Origin: Beverwykella pulmonaria
Taxonomy: Eukaryota > Ascomycota > Dothideomycetes > Pleosporales > Melanommataceae
NCBI GenBank assembly: GCA_001599595.1
Contig: BCHH01000013.1
Span: forward strand, 1,139,961-1,203,960
Direction: 5' to 3'
Length of the DNA: 64,000 nt
Positions 25,401-34,653 of the stretch are shown here, piece by piece. The translations under genes were made by a program, and so were the position numbers. The notes under the pieces are model-generated. The model searched no databases, was not told where the DNA came from, and saw only the letters and a program-made list of their open reading frames with translations. Within the stretch, counting starts at the first letter, position 1. Each line of letters begins with the position of its first letter.

Positions 25401-28400
25401 AAGTCATCCGCGCTCCCCGTCTTGCTAACGGCGAGCTACGTGAAAAATGCCTTGAAGTGGTTGCTCAGATCAATCAGTTGCATGGCACGCTGTCAAAACT
25501 TTCGCTGCAGCAAATCGTCATCTTATTTGATAAAATTCCCATCGACGGAGGATCCAAATCGGTTTACAGCTCAATCTTTCTAAACGAAGCAGCCATTGGA
25601 GCTGCTTCTGACGTTTTTCAGCCTCCCAACCTTGGCACAGGTGTCCTTCTATCAACTCATTTAGACTACCTGGCGCTCTGCCTTGGTGTAAGCATTGCCG
25701 ATGTCAAGTTGCTGATCGATTATATTGGACCAAATTTGACCGTCGAGATTGGTGCTCTTTCAAAGTTATATAGTCTCGCAATACTATCCAGAAGTTTGAG
25801 TCTGTCAATACCGGACTTCTTAATAATTCAACGACTCACGTCGTTGAACATATTGGTTGATCCTACTCAGCTCCTTTTATTCCTAAAAAAGCTTACCAGC
25901 ATTCGGAACGCAAAGCTTTCACCGACAGATTTAGACCGCATCATCGGCGGTCAACCAATCTATCCTGATGCCCAAATCACGGCCCACCTAAAGGATTTGC
26001 AAGATACCTTTGTAGCAGCACAGCTTGCCACCAAGTCTCCGTACGATCCGACGATCACTCTTGACGAGAACATGAACGCGGTGCTTGCTCTCTTGGCCAA
26101 ATTACCTCCTTTTGCGGACACAATCAACCAGGCACTCTTCCGGGCATTGGTTCAAAATGAGTGGGCAGATGACAGCATGACCGCCATCCAATTCATTGAT
26201 CGCCTGTTATTGCTGGATGTGAGGACTGACGGCATCAAAGCCGCATATGAGACGCTGTCCTCTTTAACTCCGCAGGCATCAGCAACAGACATCAATGATG
26301 CGAAGAGGGCTCTATTACAGACTATTTCTGCGGATGTCTCCACATCAATATACCATCACGCCAAGACTGCTGCCGTCACCAAGGCACTTCAGCCCCTCAA
26401 TATTGCAGAAGAAGTCCTGGATGTACTCTTAAAGCATTCGAAACTACAATCAAGGGTCTTGCTTGATATCTTCCGTGACGATAACATTGCTCCTCCAAAC
26501 TCGCAGGCCCCTATCCTAACTGTCGAGCTGTTCCCGGTGCAGTACTCGGCGATTCGTTTCCTCAAGGCCTTGCACAGAGTTGTCGCCAGTCTAGGTATCC
26601 AGGCCGATGTAATTGAGTGGTTGCTTCTTACCAGCCAGAGACTTGGATGGCCCTCCCTGGATGGCCCTTCGTTCACTTTTGAAGCTTGGGAATTATATCG
26701 AGAGTTTGCAGCTTTCGCTGAACAATTTTTACCTGCGGACAATTCCAATGACACTGACACGCCCTATACTGTGTATGGATTGTTAGAGCTCGCACTTCAA
26801 ACCTCTACTGGCAACCCGGAAGCCGTTATTGAGTACTTTGCTCTACTTTCTGGTCTCAACAAGCAAGTCCTGATAGACCTGCGCCGACAACTTGGATTGC
26901 AGGCAACAGATTTCAAATCCGTGAAGACATATGGGCGACTCCATCACGCGGCAACCTTGCTCCGCACCATCGGTCTCGATGTACAGTCCGCGTTCTCGGT
27001 CACTGGCGCGCAAGCCACAAAGGATGACGCAGCTCTTATGAGGCAACTTCTCAAAGCGCGATACGCAGACACGGAATGGCTGGAAGTGTTGGGTTCAATC
27101 TTTACGCCTCTCAGACGCCGAAAGCGAGATGCGCTAATCGCTTATCTGCTTGCTACGAATCCGGACATGACGTCTTCAAACGATTTGTACGATTATTTCC
27201 TCATCGATGTCAAGATGGGCGCATGCATGACCACATCTCGCATCGTGCAAGCTCATGCTACCGTGCAAATGTTTGTTCAGCGATGTCTAATGGGTCTGGA
27301 ACCAGAATCTGTTGCCGACAGCTCGAACGACACTTCCTGGGACCAGTGGAAATGGATGGAACAATACCGCATGTGGCAGGCGAATGTACTTGTCTGGCTG
27401 TTTCCCGAGAACTGGATTGAGCCTTCCCTGCGAGATCAGAAGAGCGAGATCTTTGTGGAGCTGGAAAATAGACTTGGTCAGAACGAGCTTACCGACACTG
27501 CTGCTGAGGCTGCAGCATCCAACTACCTCACGTCACTCGATTCGATTGCCCATATGGATGTCATGGCCATCTACCAAGTGCAAAGCCGTTCGCATGTTTT
27601 CGCTCGAACCAAAGGTGGTGATCCGCGAACGTATTATTACCGTCAGTTTCACCAAGAGCGAACATGGACACCCTGGGAACGTGTCAATCTGGATATCAAA
27701 GGCAATCATCTAATTGTCTTTGATCGAAACAGTCGACTGTGTCTGGCGTGGCCAGTCTTCAGAACTGAAAACGAGCCACCGGAGCCAGTTCCTGTGCCAG
27801 CCCCGTCTGAGATACAGCCTGGGGGCGGAACAAAGACAGAAGTGCCAAATCGCCGTGTTGTGATTCAGCTGGCGGTCAGTGAACGAGTCGACGGCACGTG
27901 GAAACCACCCATTGTTTCACAGGATGCTCTTTACTGGCCGCCATCGGGCTACAGGAGCACACTGCCTGAGCCAGATGCGTTTAACCTCTTTGCTTGGCAA
28001 TTTGGGACAACACAGGCCGTCTCGGTAACATTCAACTGGCTGGCGAAACTTATGGCGGAGCGAAATGAATACGTCGACGACGAGCATCACAAAGTTTACA
28101 TTGGTGCATTTGACCTTCAAGGCTGTAAGGGTTATCCGGAACCGGTTCAAGAAGATCATGATGAGTTCGTCTACACTCGATATCTGCCAAATTTCGAAAA
28201 ATCTGTCATCACCACGGAAAAATTTCTCGGCTATCCTGGGAAAAGTGGCGGTAGACTTGCGATCCGAACCATCACGAGTCCCATGACTTATATTCCCGCT
28301 CTCAAAAAGGCCGTTGGCAATTGGAGAGTAACATATCCGATGCAGGTCTCATTGATCGATTGGTTGATCATCGGTATTCAAATGATGAGAACGAGTCGTT

Positions 28401-31400
28401 CGCCAATGATATCTTCACCACCGCTCTTTTTACCGCTTGGCACATTCATGCCTTGGTTTTTCGCAGATAGCTCGAGGACTTTTGTGGTAATCCCAGGATT
28501 CTACAAGGACAACGACAGAATGGAAATCCCGACAGATCGGCCAGCTGTAGCATTACATTCGGACATCGAAGCTGTTGTGAAAGACGCTGTCGACCTTTGG
28601 ACCATTTTTGCATCCGAGTACCTCAAAGATCCGGATCATAATCTCGAGAAAGCAATTGCAAACATCAAAAACGACCACAGATTCGTCAATATTCAAACGG
28701 CTCTCCAGACTTGGGCAGGAAGCGTTATGGGGTTGCAATTCAAGACCTTCTATCACCCCCTTATCTGCATGCTGCGACGGACGCTCAACCAAGGTGGATT
28801 TCCTGCAATCATGGCAAGGAAGATACAACTTTCAAAATCGGATACGAGTTTTGACTTTGACGGTGCATACGATCCTCAAGATGGCGTTGTTGTGAAACCA
28901 TATCCATTCGAGGATCTAAACTTTGACAGTCAAGATGCATACTCTTCATACAATTGGGAGCTGTTTTTCCACCTTCCATTCCAAATCGCCGTTTCTTTGA
29001 ATAAGGAGAGTCAATTTGACCAGGCTCAGAAATGGTTCCACTATATTTTCAATCCCGCTGGTATCGAAGAGGTTGCTGGAACATCACCCAACAAGTATTG
29101 GATTACGAAACCTTTCTTCCAACAAAATGATTACATTGCACAACTCATTCAAACCTTGATGAACGACATTGCAATAGATCCAAAAGGATTGCAAACCGCA
29201 TCTCTCAAGAGAGCGGTCACCGATTGGCGCAACAACCCCTACAATCCCCATGCCATTGCACGGTCAAGGCCAGTGGCATATCAGATATCCATCGTGCTCG
29301 GCTACATTAAAAATCTCATTGACTGGGCCGACAGTTTATTCACCCAATTCACGCGAGAAAGCGTTACCCGGGCAATGCAACTCTATGTCATTGCGGAAAA
29401 GCTTCTCGGTCCTAAGCCTGCCGTGGTCAAGCCTGCCATTGTTCCGACACCGCGAACGTACAATCAGCTGGAGGAAAAGATCGATTACTTTGGCAACGCT
29501 TTGCTTGATCTGGAGAATCTCATACCTGATCTCGACATGTTACCTCACGGAGGGCTAGAGCTGCCTGGAAATCCAACGCCTGACGGGCCCTCTCCAGTCG
29601 AGTTGTCTTCGTTGTACTTTTGCATCCCGCCGAACGACACAATGCTAAAGTACTGGGATTTGGTGTCAGATCGACTGTTCAAGATCCGCAACTGCCAGAA
29701 TATCGATGGTGTCTTCAGCCCGCTGTCGCTCTTCTCACCCCCGATCGATCCAGGTGCTCTCGTGAGAGCTGCTGCTGCTGGTCTAAACCCCGGGGCAGTT
29801 GTACAGAGCTTCAGCGCTCCGCTACCCATATATCGCTTCGTGTTCACTATTGAAAGAGCAGAGTCTCTGGCCAAGCAAGTCGGTGTTTTCAGTGCCGCGT
29901 TGCTCCAGGCGCTGGAGCGACGCGATGCGGAAGCAGTAACCAGACTTCAATCCAGCCAGCAACAAGGAGTTCTCGCAGCGATTCGGCAGCAGAAAGTCGA
30001 TGCCATGGCCGAAGGTCAAGGCATGATTGACAGCATCATCGCAGCGCAAGATATAATCCAAGAGAGACATGACCACTTCAACAGCCAAGCGTACATGAAT
30101 CTCCACGAGCAGGTCGCCAGCGCCTTGGTGCAGCTAAGCATAGCCATCAACTTCGGCGTAGCCAACCTCCACGACAACGCAGCCGATTGGGCTAAAGTGC
30201 CGACTTTCAGCTATGGCGGCGCCGGATTTGGCGGTTCGCCGAGTTTCACCGCTAGCTACGGGGGCGGGAACTTTGCCTCTGCGAAATCCTCGAGTGCTGC
30301 AAAACTCTCGGTTTTGGCCTCCTCTCTAGACAAAGAGGCTAGTCTCACCAACGCTCAGGCCAACTATCTCAGGCGAAAGGACGAATGGAAACACCAAGTT
30401 CGGGCTGCTAAGGCAGAATACGCTGCGTCCAAGAAGCAGCTAGAGACGGCGAAGCTCCATTTGGCTGTTTTGAAAGCGGATTTGGCGGCGCATGACAAGG
30501 CGATTGAGCAGCAAAATGCCATAAATGACCTGTTTCGATCAAAATACACGAACCAGGAGCTTTACGATTGGATGGTGGGGCAGTTGAAAGTCGTTCATCG
30601 AACGGCATATGACATGGCCATGGCCGCTGCGGTAAAGGCTGAACGGTGTTTCCGACACGAGATTGGAGACACATCCAGTTCCCCATTCATCCGATACGGT
30701 AGCTTTGACGGTTCCAAGAGTGGTCTTATGGCTGGGAATATTCTGTTGAGCGATATCAATCGTCTTCACGAAGCATATCTCGACCAAAACCGGCGGGAGT
30801 ACGAACTCAGCAAACAGCTGTCCATCGCTCAATTAGATCCGTACGCTCTCTGGGAGCTGAAGAGCACAGGATCATGCACCATACAGATACCGGAAGCTGT
30901 TTTCGACTTGGACCATCCTGGCCAGTACATGCGGAGACACAAGTCTGTCAGCGTTTCCATCCCCTGCATCGTCGGCCCATATACATCTCTTACTTGCACC
31001 CTCACCTTGGTCAGCAACCGATATCGCAATACGACACAACCTCTGCGACCATTTTATGCTGAGGAGCCTGGCGACGACCCCCGGTTCACATACAATGTCG
31101 GGCTGATCCAGTCCATCGCCACCAGCACAGCCCAAGAAGACAGTGGCCTCTTCGAGTTAAACTTCCGCGACGATCGCTACCTCCCTTTTGAAGGCACAGG
31201 CTGCATCGCTACCTGGCAGCTGCGACTTCCCGCAAAGTTCCGCCAGTTCGACTACAATACCATCTCAGACGTCGTCCTCCGCATCCGATACACGGCGCGC
31301 CGAGGCGGCTCCAACTTCCGCGACGCCGTGGAGAGCAACCTGCAGGACCAATTGAACTCCATGCTTCTCCGCGCGGGCCAGGAAGGACTCTTCCAGGGCT

Positions 31401-31747
31401 ACAACCTGAGCATGCATTTCCCAAACGAGTGGTTCACGCTACGAGAAACTGGGGCTGCTGAGCTAACCTTTGGACCGCAGCACCTCCCTTTCTGGGCACA
31501 AGGACATGGGCCGGAAGTCGACAGCGTGACTTGGTACGTTGTATCGAGCAAAGTTCCACCTCTGGCGAAGCGGACGGTTCGCGTTAACGACACTAATATA
31601 TTGCTGAAAGAGAGCGCGTCGATGCCTGGCGTTCTTGTTGGAGTTGGACCTGCTATTCAGCTTGGGATGGCGTTTCGGTTCGGTGCCGAGGATGCGGCGA
31701 CGTTGAAGAGTGTTAATGCTATTGTTCACTTCAAGTTGGCCGGCTGA
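22442..31747 (+). CDS. Tc toxin subunit A (TcA), pore-forming translocator
   Basis: One uninterrupted frame of 3101 residues, the largest in the window. In order: a peptidoglycan-binding-like helical domain (about 8-78, VTVLQEALIVLN, TLDAVGRIQADNG); a carboxypeptidase-regulatory-like beta domain (about 85-185); helical shell with a VRP1-like block (about 633-665, with CACSDC and TSPAAYLVAILEFL); the ABC-toxin N-terminal/neuraminidase-like region (about 1635-1790, YRMWQANVLVWLFPENWIEP, LRDQKSEIF); a Gly-rich segment (about 2560-2616) and long Ala-rich helices (about 2616-2740) matching the channel region; and the TcB-binding C-terminal domain (about 2780-2960, RYLPFEGTGCIATWQLRLP). In bacteria a pentamer of this protein binds the target cell, inserts a channel on pH change and passes the TcC cargo through. 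There is no signal peptide. Absence of introns over 9.3 kb, when neighbours are split, fits transfer from bacteria. A second ATG lies two codons downstream; either could start translation. Confidence 0.92.
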   Translation: MTMRPSAFGSTGADVTVLQEALIVLNRLDPDVALEELVDARYGDVTLDAVGRIQADNGMPPNGVCDYATSELVRRSLLGASQNADGVVVGRIIYPNARPASKVHVRINHKGLRRCRKLAEASTSIRGLYLARYSRKDLQTGADLAVTVEDPDGGVLHDATLSQVVFNAPKLSIIGVNLLVGETRSVSQFTKTLVATKPLLDGTDLSKLREDDEVQDISYLSKRTSIDPTTIAHLTIAHKLEAKYKLPPTITYALLAENSLVKFDMSSADPLRFQINLSTALEPLLLDMSLLPLEVVRDSVRRAAVVDSLIPLESEKSLPAALEILKSYKGKAEKYVAEKRSAAILAQIQPTLSSTNINGILEVLATNAFGNFSGILRKLNQVLSNKDTRTATHRHSSILLDTAVINQALQLKNFKRPHDLARLGRSDWEHMFGQAAFESKIHLAAMETNLVTLHATAITRSLEKQFPMPAFIGELERNRKAFPGVRTNILRFLDDHPDFDFGKSNVDRLLSSNNISSEQDDTRAQLKNIQRVFKFVPTFRHTAALLDNKLSSAAHIHSLGQQAFVKKLAGEQGTFSEAEAKRTFQKASDIHIASGMLAGQIRALSNSSRIGALSSPQQLQQLNAITKDFPNLKSLFDFGDYCACSDCSSVTSPAAYLVAILEFLKQRIIVNTTTSNVRSARQALFKRRPDLGDIDLSCPNTNTPFPYIDAVCEILEQAVAPNKGLPILGALSSGVVTENLLGQLKEKKLLFTTKATIDDPDLSGNRIIRDDGIVVKLVPSSPVTNPPSPPTQWLAYILPQTYGSAVELAAAPAYVNSSAYEKLSTAPYAFQLPFDLTREEMTAYFGQFGIPRAEILRALKPPIDLSAIDISGEELGLSNLEIGLIITPRPSQVDQDKYWNISNAFSTASNLQIFVNKTSLTSADVEDLLSLPWINPGNRMFIKYLQNNCNLKDMQIQNLDYSALDRIHRFLRLRNALPDWKAKVLDQVIRAPRLANGELREKCLEVVAQINQLHGTLSKLSLQQIVILFDKIPIDGGSKSVYSSIFLNEAAIGAASDVFQPPNLGTGVLLSTHLDYLALCLGVSIADVKLLIDYIGPNLTVEIGALSKLYSLAILSRSLSLSIPDFLIIQRLTSLNILVDPTQLLLFLKKLTSIRNAKLSPTDLDRIIGGQPIYPDAQITAHLKDLQDTFVAAQLATKSPYDPTITLDENMNAVLALLAKLPPFADTINQALFRALVQNEWADDSMTAIQFIDRLLLLDVRTDGIKAAYETLSSLTPQASATDINDAKRALLQTISADVSTSIYHHAKTAAVTKALQPLNIAEEVLDVLLKHSKLQSRVLLDIFRDDNIAPPNSQAPILTVELFPVQYSAIRFLKALHRVVASLGIQADVIEWLLLTSQRLGWPSLDGPSFTFEAWELYREFAAFAEQFLPADNSNDTDTPYTVYGLLELALQTSTGNPEAVIEYFALLSGLNKQVLIDLRRQLGLQATDFKSVKTYGRLHHAATLLRTIGLDVQSAFSVTGAQATKDDAALMRQLLKARYADTEWLEVLGSIFTPLRRRKRDALIAYLLATNPDMTSSNDLYDYFLIDVKMGACMTTSRIVQAHATVQMFVQRCLMGLEPESVADSSNDTSWDQWKWMEQYRMWQANVLVWLFPENWIEPSLRDQKSEIFVELENRLGQNELTDTAAEAAASNYLTSLDSIAHMDVMAIYQVQSRSHVFARTKGGDPRTYYYRQFHQERTWTPWERVNLDIKGNHLIVFDRNSRLCLAWPVFRTENEPPEPVPVPAPSEIQPGGGTKTEVPNRRVVIQLAVSERVDGTWKPPIVSQDALYWPPSGYRSTLPEPDAFNLFAWQFGTTQAVSVTFNWLAKLMAERNEYVDDEHHKVYIGAFDLQGCKGYPEPVQEDHDEFVYTRYLPNFEKSVITTEKFLGYPGKSGGRLAIRTITSPMTYIPALKKAVGNWRVTYPMQVSLIDWLIIGIQMMRTSRSPMISSPPLFLPLGTFMPWFFADSSRTFVVIPGFYKDNDRMEIPTDRPAVALHSDIEAVVKDAVDLWTIFASEYLKDPDHNLEKAIANIKNDHRFVNIQTALQTWAGSVMGLQFKTFYHPLICMLRRTLNQGGFPAIMARKIQLSKSDTSFDFDGAYDPQDGVVVKPYPFEDLNFDSQDAYSSYNWELFFHLPFQIAVSLNKESQFDQAQKWFHYIFNPAGIEEVAGTSPNKYWITKPFFQQNDYIAQLIQTLMNDIAIDPKGLQTASLKRAVTDWRNNPYNPHAIARSRPVAYQISIVLGYIKNLIDWADSLFTQFTRESVTRAMQLYVIAEKLLGPKPAVVKPAIVPTPRTYNQLEEKIDYFGNALLDLENLIPDLDMLPHGGLELPGNPTPDGPSPVELSSLYFCIPPNDTMLKYWDLVSDRLFKIRNCQNIDGVFSPLSLFSPPIDPGALVRAAAAGLNPGAVVQSFSAPLPIYRFVFTIERAESLAKQVGVFSAALLQALERRDAEAVTRLQSSQQQGVLAAIRQQKVDAMAEGQGMIDSIIAAQDIIQERHDHFNSQAYMNLHEQVASALVQLSIAINFGVANLHDNAADWAKVPTFSYGGAGFGGSPSFTASYGGGNFASAKSSSAAKLSVLASSLDKEASLTNAQANYLRRKDEWKHQVRAAKAEYAASKKQLETAKLHLAVLKADLAAHDKAIEQQNAINDLFRSKYTNQELYDWMVGQLKVVHRTAYDMAMAAAVKAERCFRHEIGDTSSSPFIRYGSFDGSKSGLMAGNILLSDINRLHEAYLDQNRREYELSKQLSIAQLDPYALWELKSTGSCTIQIPEAVFDLDHPGQYMRRHKSVSVSIPCIVGPYTSLTCTLTLVSNRYRNTTQPLRPFYAEEPGDDPRFTYNVGLIQSIATSTAQEDSGLFELNFRDDRYLPFEGTGCIATWQLRLPAKFRQFDYNTISDVVLRIRYTARRGGSNFRDAVESNLQDQLNSMLLRAGQEGLFQGYNLSMHFPNEWFTLRETGAAELTFGPQHLPFWAQGHGPEVDSVTWYVVSSKVPPLAKRTVRVNDTNILLKESASMPGVLVGVGPAIQLGMAFRFGAEDAATLKSVNAIVHFKLAG

Positions 31748-32315
31748 GTTGTTCTCATGGCGAGGTTTCTGTCCGTTAAACGGCCTTGTAAAGGTTTGGA
31801 GGGAGATGAGAGTTTGAACTACTACAGCTCTGCGAGATGGTGGACCTAGCCAAATTGCTCACCTGTCGCCACTGGCCGTGATGGGTCCAAGGATTCTCGC
31901 TCTCCCTTATACAGCATAGCGCTTTCAAAGCTAGAAAACACAATTTAGGGTTCCACTGCTGAGAAATTCAACCTTGAAGGTTTACTCTTATGGTATTAAA
32001 ACTGAATCTTAGAGTATTGAGACACTCCATTAGTACCGTGCTATTCTCTATTGACCTGAATCTCATTCACTCTCTGGTGGAGCCTTAAACGCCAGACAAG
32101 AGCCTTGCGGAGTTGGCATAAGAAGTGGCGCGAGTTGCATAGGTTAAAATGCAAAGTATTTCAAGAATTTAATCAATCAATCAATCAGATCCACTAACCT
32201 GATTCGTACATAAATTCGAGACGATGTATCTCCCGGCGTAGCGAATGTTGCACTAACGCCAGACACTCCGTTAATGGTGACTATTCTGCTTATTTGAGAG
32301 ATATTAAGGCTCAGT
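31748..32315. other. 3' flank of TcA, no gene seen
   Basis: About 570 bp with only very short frames. It becomes AT-rich past 31900. It should hold the TcA 3' UTR. Confidence 0.5.
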
Positions 32316-32725
32316 TTAAGGCTTTTTACGCCCGAAACCAGTGATGGTAACCCTGAAGAATGTAGGTTCGGAGTTTGTGTATCCGAAGCCTTTCGCTCGC
32401 TTGTTCACATAGAACTTATAGCCTCTCCTGTGTGTAAAATCTCCGACGGGATAGCCGCTTTAAATGCAGTTTTTGGGAATGCAAAGACTAGAGTCATATC
32501 GTGTAACTTGCCATATTCATCAATCATACAACGACAAGATTTGTTATTACCAAAGCTGCATTGGATAAAATTAGAACTTGTAAGGCGACTGCCATGAACA
32601 CAAGTAAGGATAAATGCGCCGTTTTGGTCTGTTTTAATGATGAAGCTGGTGCTGCAAGATCTATTGTCAAGACTGGTAAGTTGGACGGTAATTGAATGAA
32701 GATATTCCTCCATTGACGTCATCAT
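32316..32725 (-). pseudogene. Possible degraded trypsin-like peptidase fragment
   Basis: An open frame of 106 codons starts at ATG 32725 and stops at 32405. It contains GAFILTCVHG and, 30-odd residues later, LHDMTLVFA. The spacing and sequence are reminiscent of the His (ILTxxH) and Asp (D-[AIM]-x-L) motifs of trypsin-like peptidases. No Ser motif (GxSGG) follows. A second open stretch in another frame continues to a stop at 32316-32318 (with GFGYTNSEPTFFRVTITGFG). Either a frameshifted relic or a gene with an intron I cannot place. The match to peptidases is weak. Confidence 0.3.
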
Positions 32726-32990
32726 AATCAGAAAGTGTGGCGGGTAATTGCAATATATATAGAAGTATAGATGCCCTTTGGCGCTGGAGCAGTTTTAAAG
32801 TGGCATTAGCCCTAAGCGGAATATCAGCTCTATCGCGAATAACCTTGGACACAACAACACCATCACACCACAGCAGATGGCAGCTCACTTCCAGGCCCAC
32901 TAATTACTCCCGCACAGGGCCCTGTACCTCACCCCGCTTCTCGGCATCCATACACGTCCTGTTGTCCTCGTCATATCCGCTCCTCTATTT

Positions 32991-34288
32991 TCATTTCTCC
33001 AGTGGTGTCTCGGGTGCGTCTTCTACAGTTGGCGGTTTGTAGTGCTCGAATTTCTCCATTTCCTCGAGATCGGCTTTCCAGGAGTCCTCGGAGTTGGGCG
33101 GGGAGCGCCAACGGACTGCAGCACTTGACCAAGTGTCCGATGGGTGTACCGAGTTTTCAGAAGTTTGTAGGCGACTGTGCGTGCGCGGTACCAAGGGACA
33201 CCTACAAACTCCTGAAAACCCGGTGGTATGTTAGTAGGAGTTCGACGGAGGTTGGTATAGGTGGGGTATTACGCACCCTGCTTTCCTTTAGTCCAATCCC
33301 TAGGAGAAGGTGAATTGGAGGGTGTATAGGGCGATGTTGCCCGGCCGCCCAACTCCCTGTTCATCCAGGTGTGTTGCTGTTCTTCTGGCTTGCTCTGAGG
33401 ATGTCCTGCGTTGGCAGATTGAGATAGAGATCCCCAACCATTCCGTCCACCACTCATCAAAGGGCCTTGGACATTAGTGAACTGTCTAAACAAGTTCCGA
33501 AACGGAGCATGCTTACCCTCGTTCTGCTTCTCCGCCTTCTTTCTCTCAGCTCGCGCATTGGCCTTCCGAGCCTGCTTCGCCGTTCTGGGTGGCCGCGATC
33601 GAACATCAAGCATCTCTTTCGGCTTCATGGCTTCCCTTACCACCCCATCGTCTTCGAAGTTGACATGCCTGCCCTTCCACTTCGTCTGCTTCGTCTGATG
33701 CGGATGGGTCTGCGGTTGCGGTTGCGGTTGCGGCACAGGTATCAGCCCAGAATCATCCACCTCATCACTATCCACCACAATGACCCTCCCATCCTCCCCA
33801 TGTATAACAAAAATGCCCCAACCACCGGGGACTTCGATCTGTACAGGCTCTCCTCTTTCTCCCCCTCCCACCTCGTCTTCTTTTCCCCACTGCAATCCAC
33901 TCTCTTTCAGCGTGTCCTTCTCCACCCTAGGGGTCTCCATCACCCTGAACTCATACAGATCCCTCCTATTTATCACCGCTGTATTAATATTCCCACTCAC
34001 GGCCCTCGTAATTGCCGGATGATGCGGAACCACCTTCTCTCTCCTCCTCTCCTGCTCGTAAAAAGCCTTCTCGATGTCGCCGAAGCCCGTGCCCGGTAAG
34101 CGGCGCGGGAGAATGTCGGCACGGTCGTCGACGAAGCTCTCGGCGTAGGTACTGGATGTTGGGGTGTGGTCATTGCTGTTTTTGAGCCAGTTGTTGAAGT
34201 ATTTGATGTGAGGCAGTCGCGCGTCGATTGAGGCGCCGTCGTCCACGAAGCTGGTCGGGCTACTTGGGCTATCGCTGCGCCAGGCCAT
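32991..34288 (-). CDS. Unknown protein, charged and probably disordered
   Basis: Two exons, 34288-33277 and 33211-32991, with a 65-nt intron (GTGCGT..TACTAAC..TTTTCAG); 410 residues. The start chosen is MAWRSDSP at 34288 (context aaaATGG) because the frame upstream is leader-like. I recognise no domain. Visible are an N-terminal SFVDDGASIDARLPHIKYFN, a second FVDDRADILPRRLPGTGFGD (a partial internal repeat), a PQ repeat encoded by GGTTGC units on the plus strand, a Lys/Arg/Ala-rich helix (KQARKANARAERKKAEKQNE) and a short conserved-looking end (WKADLEEMEKFEHYKPP). A more distal acceptor ending at 33116 is also in frame and would give a 378-residue form. Confidence 0.7.
33149..33223. repeat. 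23-bp inverted repeat over a splice acceptor
   Basis: The arms 33149-33171 and 33201-33223 flank a 29-nt loop. On the plus strand two positions mismatch. In the minus-strand transcript both become G-U wobble pairs, so the RNA can pair over all 23 positions. The upstream arm contains the TTTTCAG acceptor of the intron of the 410-residue gene. Confidence 0.85.
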
Positions 34289-34653
34289 TTTTATTGCAGT
34301 GGTCCGGGTGTGTGGTGAGAACAAGGTGTTTATTGAGGTGGATTTATATACTCTCTGAGTAAGCAAAGAAAGTGAATGGTCGATCCGAGCTACCTAGATG
34401 GCTCGTAGGAGCGTAATGTTGCTATGGGAGCAGAGCTATCTAGTTGATCATTGCTCGGGCGATGACGCACAAAGCAGTGGTGAAAGATCACCACCGCTGC
34501 CGACTGATGATTGCTGAAGTGACAAAAGACAACGAACGAAAAGGCGCAGAATTGAAGAGACCATAGAACCGTTACCAATCATGACGGCCTCGCGACAGCG
34601 TTGAACCTAATTCATATATATACCTGCCAATCACAGTCTCAGTTCATTGTATC
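34289..34653. other. Intergenic between unknown gene and CAB5
   Basis: 365 bp between the start of the 410-residue gene and the stop of the dephospho-CoA kinase gene, both on the minus strand. No gene seen. Confidence 0.6.

Noticed and set aside
33467..34099. 210-codon plus-strand frame rich in Leu/Arg
   Set aside because: Antisense to the 410-residue gene, with composition set by the opposite strand; no motif.
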